Of a stretch of 64,000 bases of DNA, positions 53,351-62,319 are shown one piece after another (positions within the stretch are counted from its first letter, which is position 1; the number at the start of each line of letters is the position of its first letter). Made by a program: the position numbers and the translations under genes. This stretch comes from Rhizobiales bacterium 65-79 (lineage in GTDB: Bacteria > Pseudomonadota > Alphaproteobacteria > Rhizobiales > Rhizobiaceae): assembly GCA_001896885.1 (NCBI GenBank), contig MKRJ01000017.1:53523-117522 (forward strand). The letters run 5' to 3'. Below the pieces are notes generated by a model. It was given only the letters and a program-made list of their open reading frames with translations. It ran no database searches and was not told the origin of the DNA.

Positions 53351-54988
53351 GTGCTAGCGACCTTCGTCATTGGGCTGCGCGAAGGCCTGGAAGCGGCGCT
53401 GATCGTCGGCATCATCGCGGCGTTCCTGCGCAAGAACGGCAAGAGCCTTGCCTCCATGTGGTTCGGCGTCCTGCTGGCCATACTCCTCTCGATCGCCGTC
53501 GGCGTCACGCTCAAGCTGGTGGAGAAGGCGCTGCCGCAGGCCGCCCAGGAGGGCATGGAAGCGGTGATCGGCGCCGTCGCCATCTTCTTCGTCACCGGCA
53601 TGATCATCTGGATGAACGCGCATGCGCGCGACATGAAGCGGCAGATCGAGGCCGAGGCGGCCGAGGCGCTCGGCCAGGCCAGCGCCTACGCGCTGGCGCT
53701 GATGGCGTTTCTCGCCGTGCTCAAGGAAGGCTTCGAGACCAGTGTCTTCCTGCTGGCGACGTTCTCGGCGGCGCAGTCGGCGGCGCTGGCCGCCGCCGGC
53801 GCGGTCATCGGGCTTTTGCTGTCCGCCGTCATCGGCTGGGGCATCTATATGGGCGGCGTCAGGATCAACCTGTCGCGCTTCTTCCGCGTCACCGGGGCGT
53901 TCCTGATCCTGGTCGCGGCCGGGCTGGTCATCACCTGCCTGCGCACGGCGCATGAGGCTGGCTGGCTGAATGCCGGCCAGCAGGCGACCGTGAACCTTTC
54001 ATGGCTGGTCGCGCCGGGCTCCATCCAGTCGGCGCTCATCACCGGCGTCCTCGGCATCCCCGCCGATCCGCGCCTGATCGAGGTCCTCGGCTGGTTCGCC
54101 TATATCGTCCCCGTTTCGCTCTTCATCTACTGGCCGCAGGCCAGACGTCCCGGGGCGCGGGCAAGCGCGAAACTGAAGCTTGCGATCGCCGGCTGCCTTG
54201 CCGTCGCCGCGCTCGGCCTCGCTTTCGTCTATCCCGTTCCGCGAGCCACGCTTCCGGAGGAAGCGCCGCTCGTCGCGGGAGCGGACAGCGCCGCGCAGCC
54301 TGCCGGCACCGCCCAGCTGGACGAGGCGGCGGACGGCAGCCTGATCCTCAAGGTCTCGACCAGGATCGGGAACGTTTCCCTGCCGCTGCCGGGCAAAGCC
54401 GCACGGCATGAAATGCATGAGGGCATCGAGGCGTCCGCCTGGACCATCGGCGGCACCGGCGCCCCTGCGCACGCCCCTTCGAGCCTGACGCTCGACGAGG
54501 TCGCGGCCCTCGCCGGAGGACGCATCCCGGTGGGCCTGAGCCCGTCACGGAACCCCGGGCCGTTTTCCGCCGACTGGGCGGTGCAGCGATCGACCGACAT
54601 ATGGGCGGCTCAAGGATTGCTCCTCGATGCGGCCGGGCGCGCGACGACCGTCGTCACGCTTTCGGGCGGCGGGCTGCTCAGCCCGCGCACGCTTACGGTC
54701 CGCGACGACGGCTCCGCGGCCTCCGGCTGGCAGGTATCCGAGGCCTATCGCGACGCGGCGGTGCAGGAATTGCTGAGGGTCGCGCGGGCGCGGACCGAGC
54801 GCTCGTTCTGGGCCATCCAGCTTCCGATCCTGCTCGGGATCATCGCCCTCTTTCTGGCCGCATCCGCCGCACGCGCATTGATGCGCCGGCAGTCCGACAG
54901 CGCAACGCCATCCACCGCTTCCAAGCCGGGAGCCGGCCGTCGCGCCGAAAATTCCATGACCAAGGGAGTAACGCATGCCGCTCATTAA
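53351..54988 (+). CDS. efeU: EfeU/FTR1-family iron permease
   Basis: 545 residues. The first iron motif, REGLE (residues 10-14, IGLREGLEAALIVGI), is intact; the second reads KEGFE (AVLKEGFETSVFLL) instead of REGxE. About seven helices are followed by a periplasmic region of about 230 residues and a last helix near FWAIQLPILLGIIALFL. I use the GTG at 53351, because it gives the normal EfeU N-terminus MLATFVIGLREG. The extra periplasmic domain is longer than in E. coli EfeU. Heads the efeUOB operon for ferrous iron uptake. Confidence 0.88.
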   Translation: MLATFVIGLREGLEAALIVGIIAAFLRKNGKSLASMWFGVLLAILLSIAVGVTLKLVEKALPQAAQEGMEAVIGAVAIFFVTGMIIWMNAHARDMKRQIEAEAAEALGQASAYALALMAFLAVLKEGFETSVFLLATFSAAQSAALAAAGAVIGLLLSAVIGWGIYMGGVRINLSRFFRVTGAFLILVAAGLVITCLRTAHEAGWLNAGQQATVNLSWLVAPGSIQSALITGVLGIPADPRLIEVLGWFAYIVPVSLFIYWPQARRPGARASAKLKLAIAGCLAVAALGLAFVYPVPRATLPEEAPLVAGADSAAQPAGTAQLDEAADGSLILKVSTRIGNVSLPLPGKAARHEMHEGIEASAWTIGGTGAPAHAPSSLTLDEVAALAGGRIPVGLSPSRNPGPFSADWAVQRSTDIWAAQGLLLDAAGRATTVVTLSGGGLLSPRTLTVRDDGSAASGWQVSEAYRDAAVQELLRVARARTERSFWAIQLPILLGIIALFLAASAARALMRRQSDSATPSTASKPGAGRRAENSMTKGVTHAAH

Positions 54989-56177
54989 CCAGACAACGCC
55001 GTTCGCCACCGCGACGGGGCTGGCCGTCCTCCTGGCGTTCGCGCCGGGCGCTTTCGCCAAGGAAGCGCCGGTCAAGGACGGCGTCTCGCAGGTTCAGGTC
55101 ACGCTCACCTCGGACAATGGCGGCAGCTGCGTCCTCGACAGCGACGACGCCAAGGCCGGTCCCGTCACCTTCTCGGTGACCAACAAGACCGCCGCCTCGA
55201 TCAGCGAGATGGAGCTCCTCAGCAACAACCGCATCCTCGGCGAGAAGGAAAACCTGGCACCCGGCCTGCCGACCGTGAGCTTCACGCTCACCCTCGACGG
55301 CGGCACCTACCAGATATATTGCCCCGGCGCATCGGCGGAACTGCAGGATTTCAAGGTGACCGGCAAGGCCAACAAGGCGTCCGGCAGCACGCAGGATATC
55401 CTGGCCGAGGGCGTGAAGGGCTATGCCCACTACGTCGACGGCGTGGTCGACGCCATGGTGACGGCCGTGCAGCGGCTGAAGGCCGACATCGACGCGGGCG
55501 ATCTCGAAAAAGCCAGGACCCAATATGCGGCGGCCCGCCCGTTCTACGAGCGCATCGAGTCCGACGTGGACGGCTTCGTCCTGCCGGGCTTCAAGGCGAC
55601 CGACAATGCCGGCAATCTCGACTATCTGGTCGATATGCGCGCCTCGAACCTCGATCCGGCCGTCGGCTGGCACGGCTTCCACGCCATAGAGAGGGACCTC
55701 TTCGAGAAAGGCGCGATTACCGACGAGACGAAGAAGCTGGCGGCCGAATTGCAGGACAATGTCGAAAAGCTCGACAAACTGGTCGGAACGCTGGAATACA
55801 AGCCGGAAGACCTCGCCAACGGCGCCGCCGGTCTGCTCGAGGAAGTGCAGACGGGCAAGATCACCGGCGAAGAGGAAGCCTTCAGCCATATCGACCTGGT
55901 CGATTTTGCCGGCAACATCGAAGGCGCCCAGCAGGCCTTCGCCTTCCTCGAGCCCGGCATGCAGAAGATCGACGCCGACCTGACGAAGCAGGTCAACGCG
56001 CAGTTCGAGAACGTGCTGAAGCTGCTCGAAACCTATCGCGACCCGAACGAACTGGGCGGCTACAAGCGCTATACGGCAGAGATCAAGGCATCCGACGCCA
56101 ACAAGCTCAGCAAGGCCATCCAGGCGCTGCAGGAACCGCTCTCCAGGATAGCCGAGAAGGTGGCGACCGCGCATTGA
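54975..56177 (+). CDS. efeO: Iron uptake system component EfeO
   Basis: 400 residues with a signal peptide (cleavage after AFA, residue 28). An N-terminal cupredoxin-like domain (VTFSVTNKTAASISEMELLS, GGTYQIYCPG) is followed by an M75/imelysin-like domain with the conserved GWHGFHAIERDLF (HxxE metal site) and YRDPNELGGYKRY. It overlaps the end of efeU by 14 bases. It captures iron in the periplasm and hands it to EfeU. Confidence 0.93.
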   Translation: MPLINQTTPFATATGLAVLLAFAPGAFAKEAPVKDGVSQVQVTLTSDNGGSCVLDSDDAKAGPVTFSVTNKTAASISEMELLSNNRILGEKENLAPGLPTVSFTLTLDGGTYQIYCPGASAELQDFKVTGKANKASGSTQDILAEGVKGYAHYVDGVVDAMVTAVQRLKADIDAGDLEKARTQYAAARPFYERIESDVDGFVLPGFKATDNAGNLDYLVDMRASNLDPAVGWHGFHAIERDLFEKGAITDETKKLAAELQDNVEKLDKLVGTLEYKPEDLANGAAGLLEEVQTGKITGEEEAFSHIDLVDFAGNIEGAQQAFAFLEPGMQKIDADLTKQVNAQFENVLKLLETYRDPNELGGYKRYTAEIKASDANKLSKAIQALQEPLSRIAEKVATAH

Positions 56178-57442
56178 TGAAAGACGATCCGATCAAGAAC
56201 CCGCATCTCCGGCTGTCGCGGCGTGGCCTGCTCCTCGGAGCGGCCGCCGGGACGGTCGGCGCCGCCGTGGCGGGGACGGCCGCCCAGGGCGCGACGGGCG
56301 AAGCGAATGCCGACGACATCGTCGATCTCGCCGGCGAATACCCGTTCTACGGCAATGCTGAACAGGCGGGCATCCGCACGCCGCCGCAGCGCTACACCTT
56401 CTACATGACCTTCGACCTGACCTCGCCGCTGCGCGCCGACCTGCAGGTGCTGCTGGCGCGGTGGTCGGCGGCCATCTCGCAACTGATGAAGGGGAAGCCG
56501 GTCGGCCAGATCGAGCCGTCGCGGCCCGATGCCATCGGCCTCGACACCGGCGAGGCGCTCAATCTCAGCCCGGCCTGCCTGACGGTGACCGTCGGGCTCG
56601 GACCGAACGTCTTCACCGATGCCTATGGCCTCGCCGGCCACAGGCCGCATCTGCTTCGCGAATTGAAACAATTGCCGAGCGACGCCTTCAGGCCCGGCTT
56701 GACGGGCGGCGACCTTTCGCTCCAGGCCTGCGCCGACGATCCGCAGGTGGCCTACCACGCCGTCCGTGACCTCGCCCGCATCGCCAAGGTCACCGGCGCG
56801 GCGGCGACGCGCTGGACGGTGATGGGGTTCGGCCGCGCTTCCGCCGGCAAGGGACAATCGACGCCGCGCAACCTGCTCGGTTTCAAGGACGGCACGCGCA
56901 ACATCCGCGAGGATGCCGATTTCGACCGTTTCGTGTGGGTCAAGGACGGGCCGGGATGGCAGCATCACGGCACATACCAGGTCGTGCGCAAGATTCAGAT
57001 GCACATCGAAGCCTGGGACACCGACCGGATCAGCGACCAGAACGCGGTGTTCGGCCGCCACAAGGTCTCCGGCGCGCCGCTCACCGGCGTCCATGAATTC
57101 GATACGCCGGACTTCGCGAAGATGGATGTCGCCGGCAATCCGGTGATGCCGGCGACATGCCATGTCCGCCTCGCGGCTTTCGAGAACAACGAGGGCCTGA
57201 GGATCCTGCGCCGGTCCTACAATTACACCGACGGGATCAACCAGTACGGCGTGCTCGACGCGGGCCTGCTGTTCATCTCCTACCAGAGCGATCCTGCCCA
57301 TTTCGAGACGCTGCAGACGAAGCTCGGTGCGTCGGACCGCCTCAACGAATACATCTCGCATATCGGCTCGGCGATCTTCTTCGTCCCGCCGGCGCCGCAG
57401 GAGGGCTCCTATATCGGCGCACAGATGTTCGCCGACGGTTAG
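56177..57442 (+). CDS. efeB: Dye-decolorizing peroxidase / deferrochelatase EfeB
   Basis: 421 residues. Tat signal SRRGLLLGA (14-22) exports the folded heme enzyme. The DyP hallmark GFKDGTRN (GxxDG) carries the distal Asp; a candidate proximal His is in ATCHVRLAA and the distal Arg in ILRRSYNY. The Tat-secreted type is the EfeB class reported to release iron from heme or oxidise ferrous iron. Its ATG overlaps the efeO stop by one base. Confidence 0.94.
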   Translation: MKDDPIKNPHLRLSRRGLLLGAAAGTVGAAVAGTAAQGATGEANADDIVDLAGEYPFYGNAEQAGIRTPPQRYTFYMTFDLTSPLRADLQVLLARWSAAISQLMKGKPVGQIEPSRPDAIGLDTGEALNLSPACLTVTVGLGPNVFTDAYGLAGHRPHLLRELKQLPSDAFRPGLTGGDLSLQACADDPQVAYHAVRDLARIAKVTGAAATRWTVMGFGRASAGKGQSTPRNLLGFKDGTRNIREDADFDRFVWVKDGPGWQHHGTYQVVRKIQMHIEAWDTDRISDQNAVFGRHKVSGAPLTGVHEFDTPDFAKMDVAGNPVMPATCHVRLAAFENNEGLRILRRSYNYTDGINQYGVLDAGLLFISYQSDPAHFETLQTKLGASDRLNEYISHIGSAIFFVPPAPQEGSYIGAQMFADG

Positions 57443-57491
57443 CGTCGTTCATAAAACTGGACAATCCCCGTCATCTTTTATAGAAACCACT

Positions 57492-57506
57492 TTATAACGA
57501 TTCTAA
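57492..57506. promoter_or_regulatory. Irr-type ICE box before rirA
   Basis: TTATAA-CGA-TTCTAA, in a longer TTTATAACGATTCTAAAA context, is one mismatch from a perfect Irr box and reads like the reverse complement of the box before efeU. It lies 50 bases before the rirA start, in the -10/-35 zone. Suggests cross-control of the RirA regulator by Irr. Confidence 0.6.
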
Positions 57507-57556
57507 AAAGCCTATGATGGCCGTCCAGCCTTGGACTCGACGCGAAAGGGAGCGGG

Positions 57557-58012
57557 ATGCGGCTCACACGACAGACCAACTACGCGATCCGCATCCTGAT
57601 GTATTGCGAGGCGAACAGCGGCCGGCTGAGCCACGTGCCGGAAATCGCCGGCGCCTACAAGGTGTCGGAACTCTTCCTGTTCAAGATCCTCAAGCCTCTT
57701 GTCGACAACGGGTTCATCGAGACCGTGCGCGGACGTCACGGCGGCATCCGGCTCGGCAAGCCGGCGACCGACATCTCGCTCTTCGACATCGTGCGGGTGA
57801 CGGAAGAGAATTTCGCCATGGCGGAATGCTTCGAGAACGACGCGGTCGATTGCCCGCTGGTGGATTCCTGCGGCATGAACGCGGCGCTTCGCGAGGCGCT
57901 CGGAGCATTCTTCGAGGTGCTCGCCCGCTACAGCATCGACGATCTGGTCAAGGCGCGCCCGAACATCGCCGCCATCCTCGGCATTTCACAGCTGAAATCC
58001 GCCGCTGCCTGA
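57557..58012 (+). CDS. rirA: Rrf2-family iron-responsive regulator RirA
   Basis: 151 residues. Winged helix-turn-helix MRLTRQTNYAIRILMYCEAN, SELFLFKILKPLVDNGFIET, RGRHGGIRL. The Fe-S ligands C91, C99 and C105 (MAECFENDAVDCPLVDSCG) match those of rhizobial RirA, as does the tail SIDDLVKARPNIAAILGI. RirA represses iron uptake genes when its cluster is intact. It sits between the efe and hmu operons, both plausible targets. Confidence 0.95.
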   Translation: MRLTRQTNYAIRILMYCEANSGRLSHVPEIAGAYKVSELFLFKILKPLVDNGFIETVRGRHGGIRLGKPATDISLFDIVRVTEENFAMAECFENDAVDCPLVDSCGMNAALREALGAFFEVLARYSIDDLVKARPNIAAILGISQLKSAAA

Positions 58013-58036
58013 ACTCCGCCGCCGACTGACTGAAAG

Positions 58037-58828
58037 CTAGATCGCGGCGGACTGCGGCAGCACGAACGGCGCGCCGCCAGCCGGCGGCAAGCCGACCCTT
58101 AGCGCGCATTCGAAGACCGTTTCGAGGAGATCGTCTGTCAGAAGCTCGGCGGCGGGACCGGAAGCGGCCACCCTGCCCCGATGCATGGCGATCACATGGT
58201 CGGCGAACATCGCCGTCAGGTTGAGGTCGTGCAGCACGGCGACGACCCCGCCGCCGCGCGCGGCGAAATCGCGCGCGATGCGCATGATCGCAAGCTGGTG
58301 CTTGATGTCGAGGTTGGAGACCGGTTCGTCGAGCAGGAGATAACGCGGTTCGCCGTCGAAGACCGGCGCCCACACCTGGCACAGCACGCGGGCAAGCTGC
58401 ACGCGTTGCTGCTCGCCGCCGGAAAGCTCCTGGTAATGCCGGCCGCCATAGCCGGCCAGACCGACGCGGGAAAGCGCGCGCTCCGGCAGGTTCCGCTCTT
58501 CGCCCGGCAGCATGCCGGGCCGGGCGTTGGTAAGGCCGAGGCCCACCACCTCGCGTACCGTGAAGGGAAAGGACAGGGTCGCCGCCTGCGGCAGCACGGC
58601 GCGCATGGCCGCCGCCTGCCACGGCTTCAGCCCGGCAAGCGAACGGCCGTTGATGCTGACCGCCCCCTCATAGGCAAGTTCGCCGGACAGCGCCTTCAAC
58701 AGCGTCGTCTTGCCCGAACCGTTCGGCCCGATGATCGCCGTGACCGCACCCGGCTCGGCCTCGATGGAAACATCGTGGAGGATGCGCTGGCGGCCTATGG
58801 AAACGGAAAGGGACCGGGCCGAGATCAT
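58037..58828 (-). CDS. hmuV: Hemin ABC transporter ATP-binding protein HmuV
   Basis: 263 residues. Walker A IGPNGSGKTTL, signature LSGGEQQRVQLARVLCQVWA, Walker B YLLLDEPVSNLD, switch His VLHDLNLTAMF; the set WAAAMRAVLPQ is HmuV-like. Last gene of hmuPS-TUV, nine bases after hmuU. Powers import of heme across the inner membrane. Confidence 0.95.
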   Translation of the reverse strand: MISARSLSVSIGRQRILHDVSIEAEPGAVTAIIGPNGSGKTTLLKALSGELAYEGAVSINGRSLAGLKPWQAAAMRAVLPQAATLSFPFTVREVVGLGLTNARPGMLPGEERNLPERALSRVGLAGYGGRHYQELSGGEQQRVQLARVLCQVWAPVFDGEPRYLLLDEPVSNLDIKHQLAIMRIARDFAARGGGVVAVLHDLNLTAMFADHVIAMHRGRVAASGPAAELLTDDLLETVFECALRVGLPPAGGAPFVLPQSAAI

Positions 58829-58837
58829 GGTCTTGCC

Positions 58838-59935
58838 TCACATGTCGAGCAGGCCGCGCTTGCGCAGGAGCAGCCAGAGGAAGAAGGGCGCGCCGACGGC
58901 CGCCGTGACGATGCCGATCGGCAGTTCGGCTGGCGCCACAATCGTGCGGCTCGCCGCGTCCGCCACCAGCAGAAGGCTCGCGCCGAGCAGCCCCGAGGCC
59001 GGCAGCAGATAGCGGTGGTCCGGGCCGATCGCGAGGCGCAGGAGATGCGGCACGATGATGCCGATGAAGGCGATGCCGCCGCTGACGGCGACCGACGCTC
59101 CGGCCGCGGCCGCGACGGCAAAGATCGCGCCGCCCTTCAGCCGCTCCACGGCGATGCCGAGATGGCCGGCGGAAGCCTCGCCGAGCGCCAGCGCGTTCAG
59201 CCCGCGCGCCAGGAAGGGCGAAAGGGCGAATGCGGCAAGGATGATCGGCGCGGCCGCCCAGAGCTTCGTCCAGGTCGAGCCGGCGAGCGAGCCGAGCGTC
59301 CAGAAGGTCAGCTCGCGCAATTGCCGGTCGTCGGCCGCGAAGATCAGCAGGCCGGTGAAGGCCATGGCCATGGCCCCGACCGCGATGCCGGCGAGCAGCA
59401 TGGTGGCGACCGAGGTCCGCCCGCGCCTCGTCGATATGCGGTAGAGCGCGAGCGTCACGACGAGCGCGCCGGCAAAGGCGGCGAGCGGCAGCGCGAAGAT
59501 GCCGAAGAACGCCGTCACGGGTGCAAGGACGGTGGCGCCGAGCACGATCACCGAAACCGCGCCGAGGCTCGCGCCCGCCGAGACACCGACGATGGCCGGA
59601 TCGGCGAGCGGATTGCGGAAGAGCCCCTGCATGAGCGCGCCGGAGACGGCGAGCGCCGCCCCCACCAGTGCGCCCAGCAGGACGCGCGGCAGGCGGATGT
59701 CGTAGATGATGACGGCGTCGCGATGCGAAAGGCCGGCTTCCGTGCCGCCAAGCATCCGGCCAAGCACGCCGAAAATCGAAGCGTCCGACGCGCCGGCCGC
59801 GAGGCTGACGAAAGCCGTCGCGACCAGCAGTACGGCGAGCCCGGCGAGGGCGACGCGCGCGCGGCCGGAACGGTCGCCATCAGCCCTGCGCGGGGCCATG
59901 AAGGCGGATGCCACAGTGCTGCGTCCCATCACCAT
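58838..59935 (-). CDS. hmuU: Hemin ABC transporter permease HmuU
   Basis: FecCD-family permease of 365 residues, about ten helices. RLPRVLLGALVGAALAVSGA, GLFRNPLADPAIVGVSAGAS, TFWTLGSLAGSTW and GGIAFIGIIVPHLLRLAIGP are the standard FecCD blocks. The ATG at 59935 is four bases after hmuT; an ATG two codons later is equally possible. Confidence 0.95.
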   Translation of the reverse strand: MVMGRSTVASAFMAPRRADGDRSGRARVALAGLAVLLVATAFVSLAAGASDASIFGVLGRMLGGTEAGLSHRDAVIIYDIRLPRVLLGALVGAALAVSGALMQGLFRNPLADPAIVGVSAGASLGAVSVIVLGATVLAPVTAFFGIFALPLAAFAGALVVTLALYRISTRRGRTSVATMLLAGIAVGAMAMAFTGLLIFAADDRQLRELTFWTLGSLAGSTWTKLWAAAPIILAAFALSPFLARGLNALALGEASAGHLGIAVERLKGGAIFAVAAAAGASVAVSGGIAFIGIIVPHLLRLAIGPDHRYLLPASGLLGASLLLVADAASRTIVAPAELPIGIVTAAVGAPFFLWLLLRKRGLLDM

Positions 59936-59939
59936 GTGC

Positions 59940-60839
59940 CTAGTCCGAAAGCCTCGGATAGAGTTTCGACGAAAGCTCGCGGATCGCGCCGGCCGTCCTC
60001 GGGCCGAAGCCGAGCAGATAGAGACCGTCCATGCGGATGAGTGTCTTCGACAAGCCGGCGGGCGTCGCCGCGATAGCCGGCTGCGAAAGGATATCCTCGT
60101 CGCTCGCGCCGCCCGGCGCGCCGCCGCTCATCATCAATATGGCGTCCGGCCTCGCGCCGATCACCGCCTCGTCGGAAAGCTGCTTGTAGCCGGCAAAGCC
60201 GCCGACAGCGTTTTCGGCGCCGGCAAGGCGGATGATGCCGTCGGCGGCCGTTCCCGTTCCCGAAGCCAAAAGCTTGCCGCCCTGCGCCGACAGGAGGAAG
60301 AGAACGCGCCTCGGCGCCTTGACCCCGGCCAGGTGCTTCTCGGCGGCATCGATCTCCGCGCGGACCGTGCGCGCGAGCTTCCCGGCGGCTTCGGCCTTGC
60401 CGAGCGCCTCGCCGACGATGCGTATCTTGTCCAGTATGCCATCCTCGGAATATTTCTCCGGCACCACGATCAACGGCACCGCCGCCTTCTTCAGGACGTC
60501 GAGGGTTTCCGGCGGGCCGCTGCCCTCCTCGGCGAGGATCGCCGTCGGATCGACGGAAAGCACGCTCTCAGGCGAGAGCTGGCGCATGTAGCCGATGTCG
60601 GGCAGCTTCCCGGCCTCGGGCGGATAGGTGCTCGTCATGTCGCGCGCGACCAGCCGGTCACCGCCGCCGAGCGCATAGACGATCTCGGTCACCGAGCCGC
60701 CGACCGTCACCAGACGCGACGTATCGACTGCCGATCCGGCCGGCTTCTCTTTGGCATGGAGAACAATCGGCTGCGACACGAGGGCCGCGATTACGGCGGT
60801 CCCTCCCGCGAGGAAAATTCGCCGGTTCATGAGCCCCAT
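59940..60839 (-). CDS. hmuT: Hemin-binding periplasmic protein HmuT
   Basis: 299 residues. Leader NRRIFLAGGTAVIAALVSQP (Tat-like). Core: VTVGGSVTEIVYALGGGDRL, ARDMTSTYPPEA, PDIGYMRQLSPESVLSVDPT, and a C-terminal DGLYLLGFGPRTAGAIREL typical of HmuT. The presumed heme-ligating Tyr and Arg can be placed in TSTYPPEA and IGYMRQ only tentatively. Separated from hmuS by 198 bases that hold a palindromic repeat. Confidence 0.94.
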   Translation of the reverse strand: MGLMNRRIFLAGGTAVIAALVSQPIVLHAKEKPAGSAVDTSRLVTVGGSVTEIVYALGGGDRLVARDMTSTYPPEAGKLPDIGYMRQLSPESVLSVDPTAILAEEGSGPPETLDVLKKAAVPLIVVPEKYSEDGILDKIRIVGEALGKAEAAGKLARTVRAEIDAAEKHLAGVKAPRRVLFLLSAQGGKLLASGTGTAADGIIRLAGAENAVGGFAGYKQLSDEAVIGARPDAILMMSGGAPGGASDEDILSQPAIAATPAGLSKTLIRMDGLYLLGFGPRTAGAIRELSSKLYPRLSD

Positions 60840-60901
60840 AGAACTCGATCCTCACGCCACGAGCCATCTCTGCGAAGCGAAGTGAATACACACGCGGCTG
60901 T

Positions 60902-60954
60902 CCCCTTCTCCGTCGCGCTTCGCGCGACACCTCTCCCCCTGAAGGGGACGAGGA
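60902..60954. repeat. Palindromic repeat unit between hmuS and hmuT
   Basis: CCCCTTCTCC, hairpin GTCGCGC-TTC-GCGCGAC, ACCTCT, hairpin CCCC-CTGA-AGGGG, then ACGAGGAC. Apart from the first stem this is almost identical to unit 1 inside ureF; the stem differs in sequence but keeps perfect pairing. The spacer 60840-61037 has no gene. A hairpin here may tune hmuTUV expression relative to hmuPS. Confidence 0.75.
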
Positions 60955-61037
60955 CGGGAGCATGGCGACTCAACGCGGGCAAATGCTCATCGAGAATGGT
61001 TCCTGACATCAACTGCCTTCGCACGACTCTCCTCCCC

Positions 61038-62093
61038 TCAGGCCGCTGTCGAGCGGGCGATGCGCGGCAGGTTCTCGGCAAGGAAGCGCCAGTCCTTGCG
61101 CTCCTCCTCGCCCTCGTGCCGCTCGCCGAAGAACTGGATGATGAGGTTGCGGTCCGCGTCGAACGCCTCGACCGAGGTGACATGGCCGTCGCGCGTCGGC
61201 TTGCGCACCGCCCAGGCCTCGGCGATGTGGTCGAGACGCAGATGCAGATGGAACGTCTCGTCCATCACGTTCAGCCACGGTCCCATCGGCTTGATGTTGG
61301 CGACCGGGCCGGTATGGATCTGGACGCAGCCGCGATTGCCCACGAAGGCCATGATCGGAAGCCCGTCATTCGCGGCAAGGTTGAGGAGCGCGGCGACGGC
61401 TTCGCGGTCGAGCGGCCAGGCATAATCCTCGCCGACCAGTTCCAGGGCCCGGTGCCGGTGCAGCTTGAGCGCCTTCAGCATCCCGAAGAACTGGTGGACG
61501 TCCTTCATCGCCTGCCAGCGCCGGCGAAGCTCGTTCACTTCCACGGGGCGGGAATCGTCGTCCTCTTCCGGTTCCCGCTCCTGCAACCGCACCGTCCGCG
61601 ATTGGCTCGGCGACGCCAGGTCCTCGACGAGCTTCTGGTAGGCATAGACATTCGACCCTGGCCTGAGATGCACCTTGTGCACGGCCTCCCCGGCGGCATC
61701 GAAGAACTGGAGGCTGCGGCGGATCTCCTCGCCGTCGCGCTTCTCCACGGCGAAGCCGTGCGCCCAGACGGAAGGGAAAATCCTGAGGTCGATGTCCTTG
61801 TTCAGGACCAGCGCATGCTGGCTGCCGACGGTGACGTTCGCATAGATGCCGATCTTCTCGTGGACGGCGCTTTCGTTGCGCGTCAGCGCCATCACCTCGC
61901 CGACCGATCCGAGACCGTTCAGCAGGTCGCCGACGCGCGCGTCGAGGCGAACCACGCCGTCGCCGCATCGGGCGGCCACCAGTTCCGCCTCGGAAATGCC
62001 GAGCTGCGCGGCAAGGTCACGCTCGCGCATCTTCGGGTTCTCGATACGCGCGCGGTTGATCTCGTCCGGCGCGGGCCGTGCTATCGCATCCAT
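61038..62093 (-). CDS. hmuS: Heme-degrading/heme-transport protein HmuS
   Basis: 351 residues of the HemS/HmuS/ChuX-like duplicated fold. Repeated blocks are ALTRNESAVHEKIGIYANV and IMAFVGNRGCVQIHTGPVAN; WLNVMDETFHLHLRLD and SVEAFDADRNLIIQFFGER are conserved. MRERDLAAQLGISEAELVAA near the start is the usual helix-turn-helix-like region. It cleaves or shuttles cytoplasmic heme. Ten bases after hmuP. Confidence 0.94.
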   Translation of the reverse strand: MDAIARPAPDEINRARIENPKMRERDLAAQLGISEAELVAARCGDGVVRLDARVGDLLNGLGSVGEVMALTRNESAVHEKIGIYANVTVGSQHALVLNKDIDLRIFPSVWAHGFAVEKRDGEEIRRSLQFFDAAGEAVHKVHLRPGSNVYAYQKLVEDLASPSQSRTVRLQEREPEEDDDSRPVEVNELRRRWQAMKDVHQFFGMLKALKLHRHRALELVGEDYAWPLDREAVAALLNLAANDGLPIMAFVGNRGCVQIHTGPVANIKPMGPWLNVMDETFHLHLRLDHIAEAWAVRKPTRDGHVTSVEAFDADRNLIIQFFGERHEGEEERKDWRFLAENLPRIARSTAA

Positions 62094-62103
62094 GGATGCC
62101 CCC

Positions 62104-62313
62104 TTATTTGTTGAGAATGAGCTTGCCCTGACGGGTGATCTTGAGCCGATAGAGCGCGCCGGCGTGATCGATGACGATCTCGGTGCGGCCGGCGAACAGC
62201 GTGGCGCTGTCGAGCGTGCGGGTGTCGCCGGATTGCGGCCGTCGCGGCGCCGGGGAAGCGAAATCCAGCCGGCGGTACTCGCGCGGAATCTCGGGAGGCT
62301 TGTGGGCGTTCAC
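62104..62313 (-). CDS. hmuP: Hemin uptake protein HmuP/HemP
   Basis: 69 residues, GTG start at 62313. The C-terminal half (TLFAGRTEIVIDHAGALYRL, KITRQGKLILNK) is the diagnostic HemP domain; the N-terminus is Pro/Arg-rich. In rhizobia HmuP coactivates transcription of heme-uptake genes with Irr. The frame is open further upstream, but that part overlaps the divergent receptor gene and lacks family similarity. Confidence 0.9.
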   Translation of the reverse strand: MNAHKPPEIPREYRRLDFASPAPRRPQSGDTRTLDSATLFAGRTEIVIDHAGALYRLKITRQGKLILNK

Positions 62314-62319
62314 GGGTCG

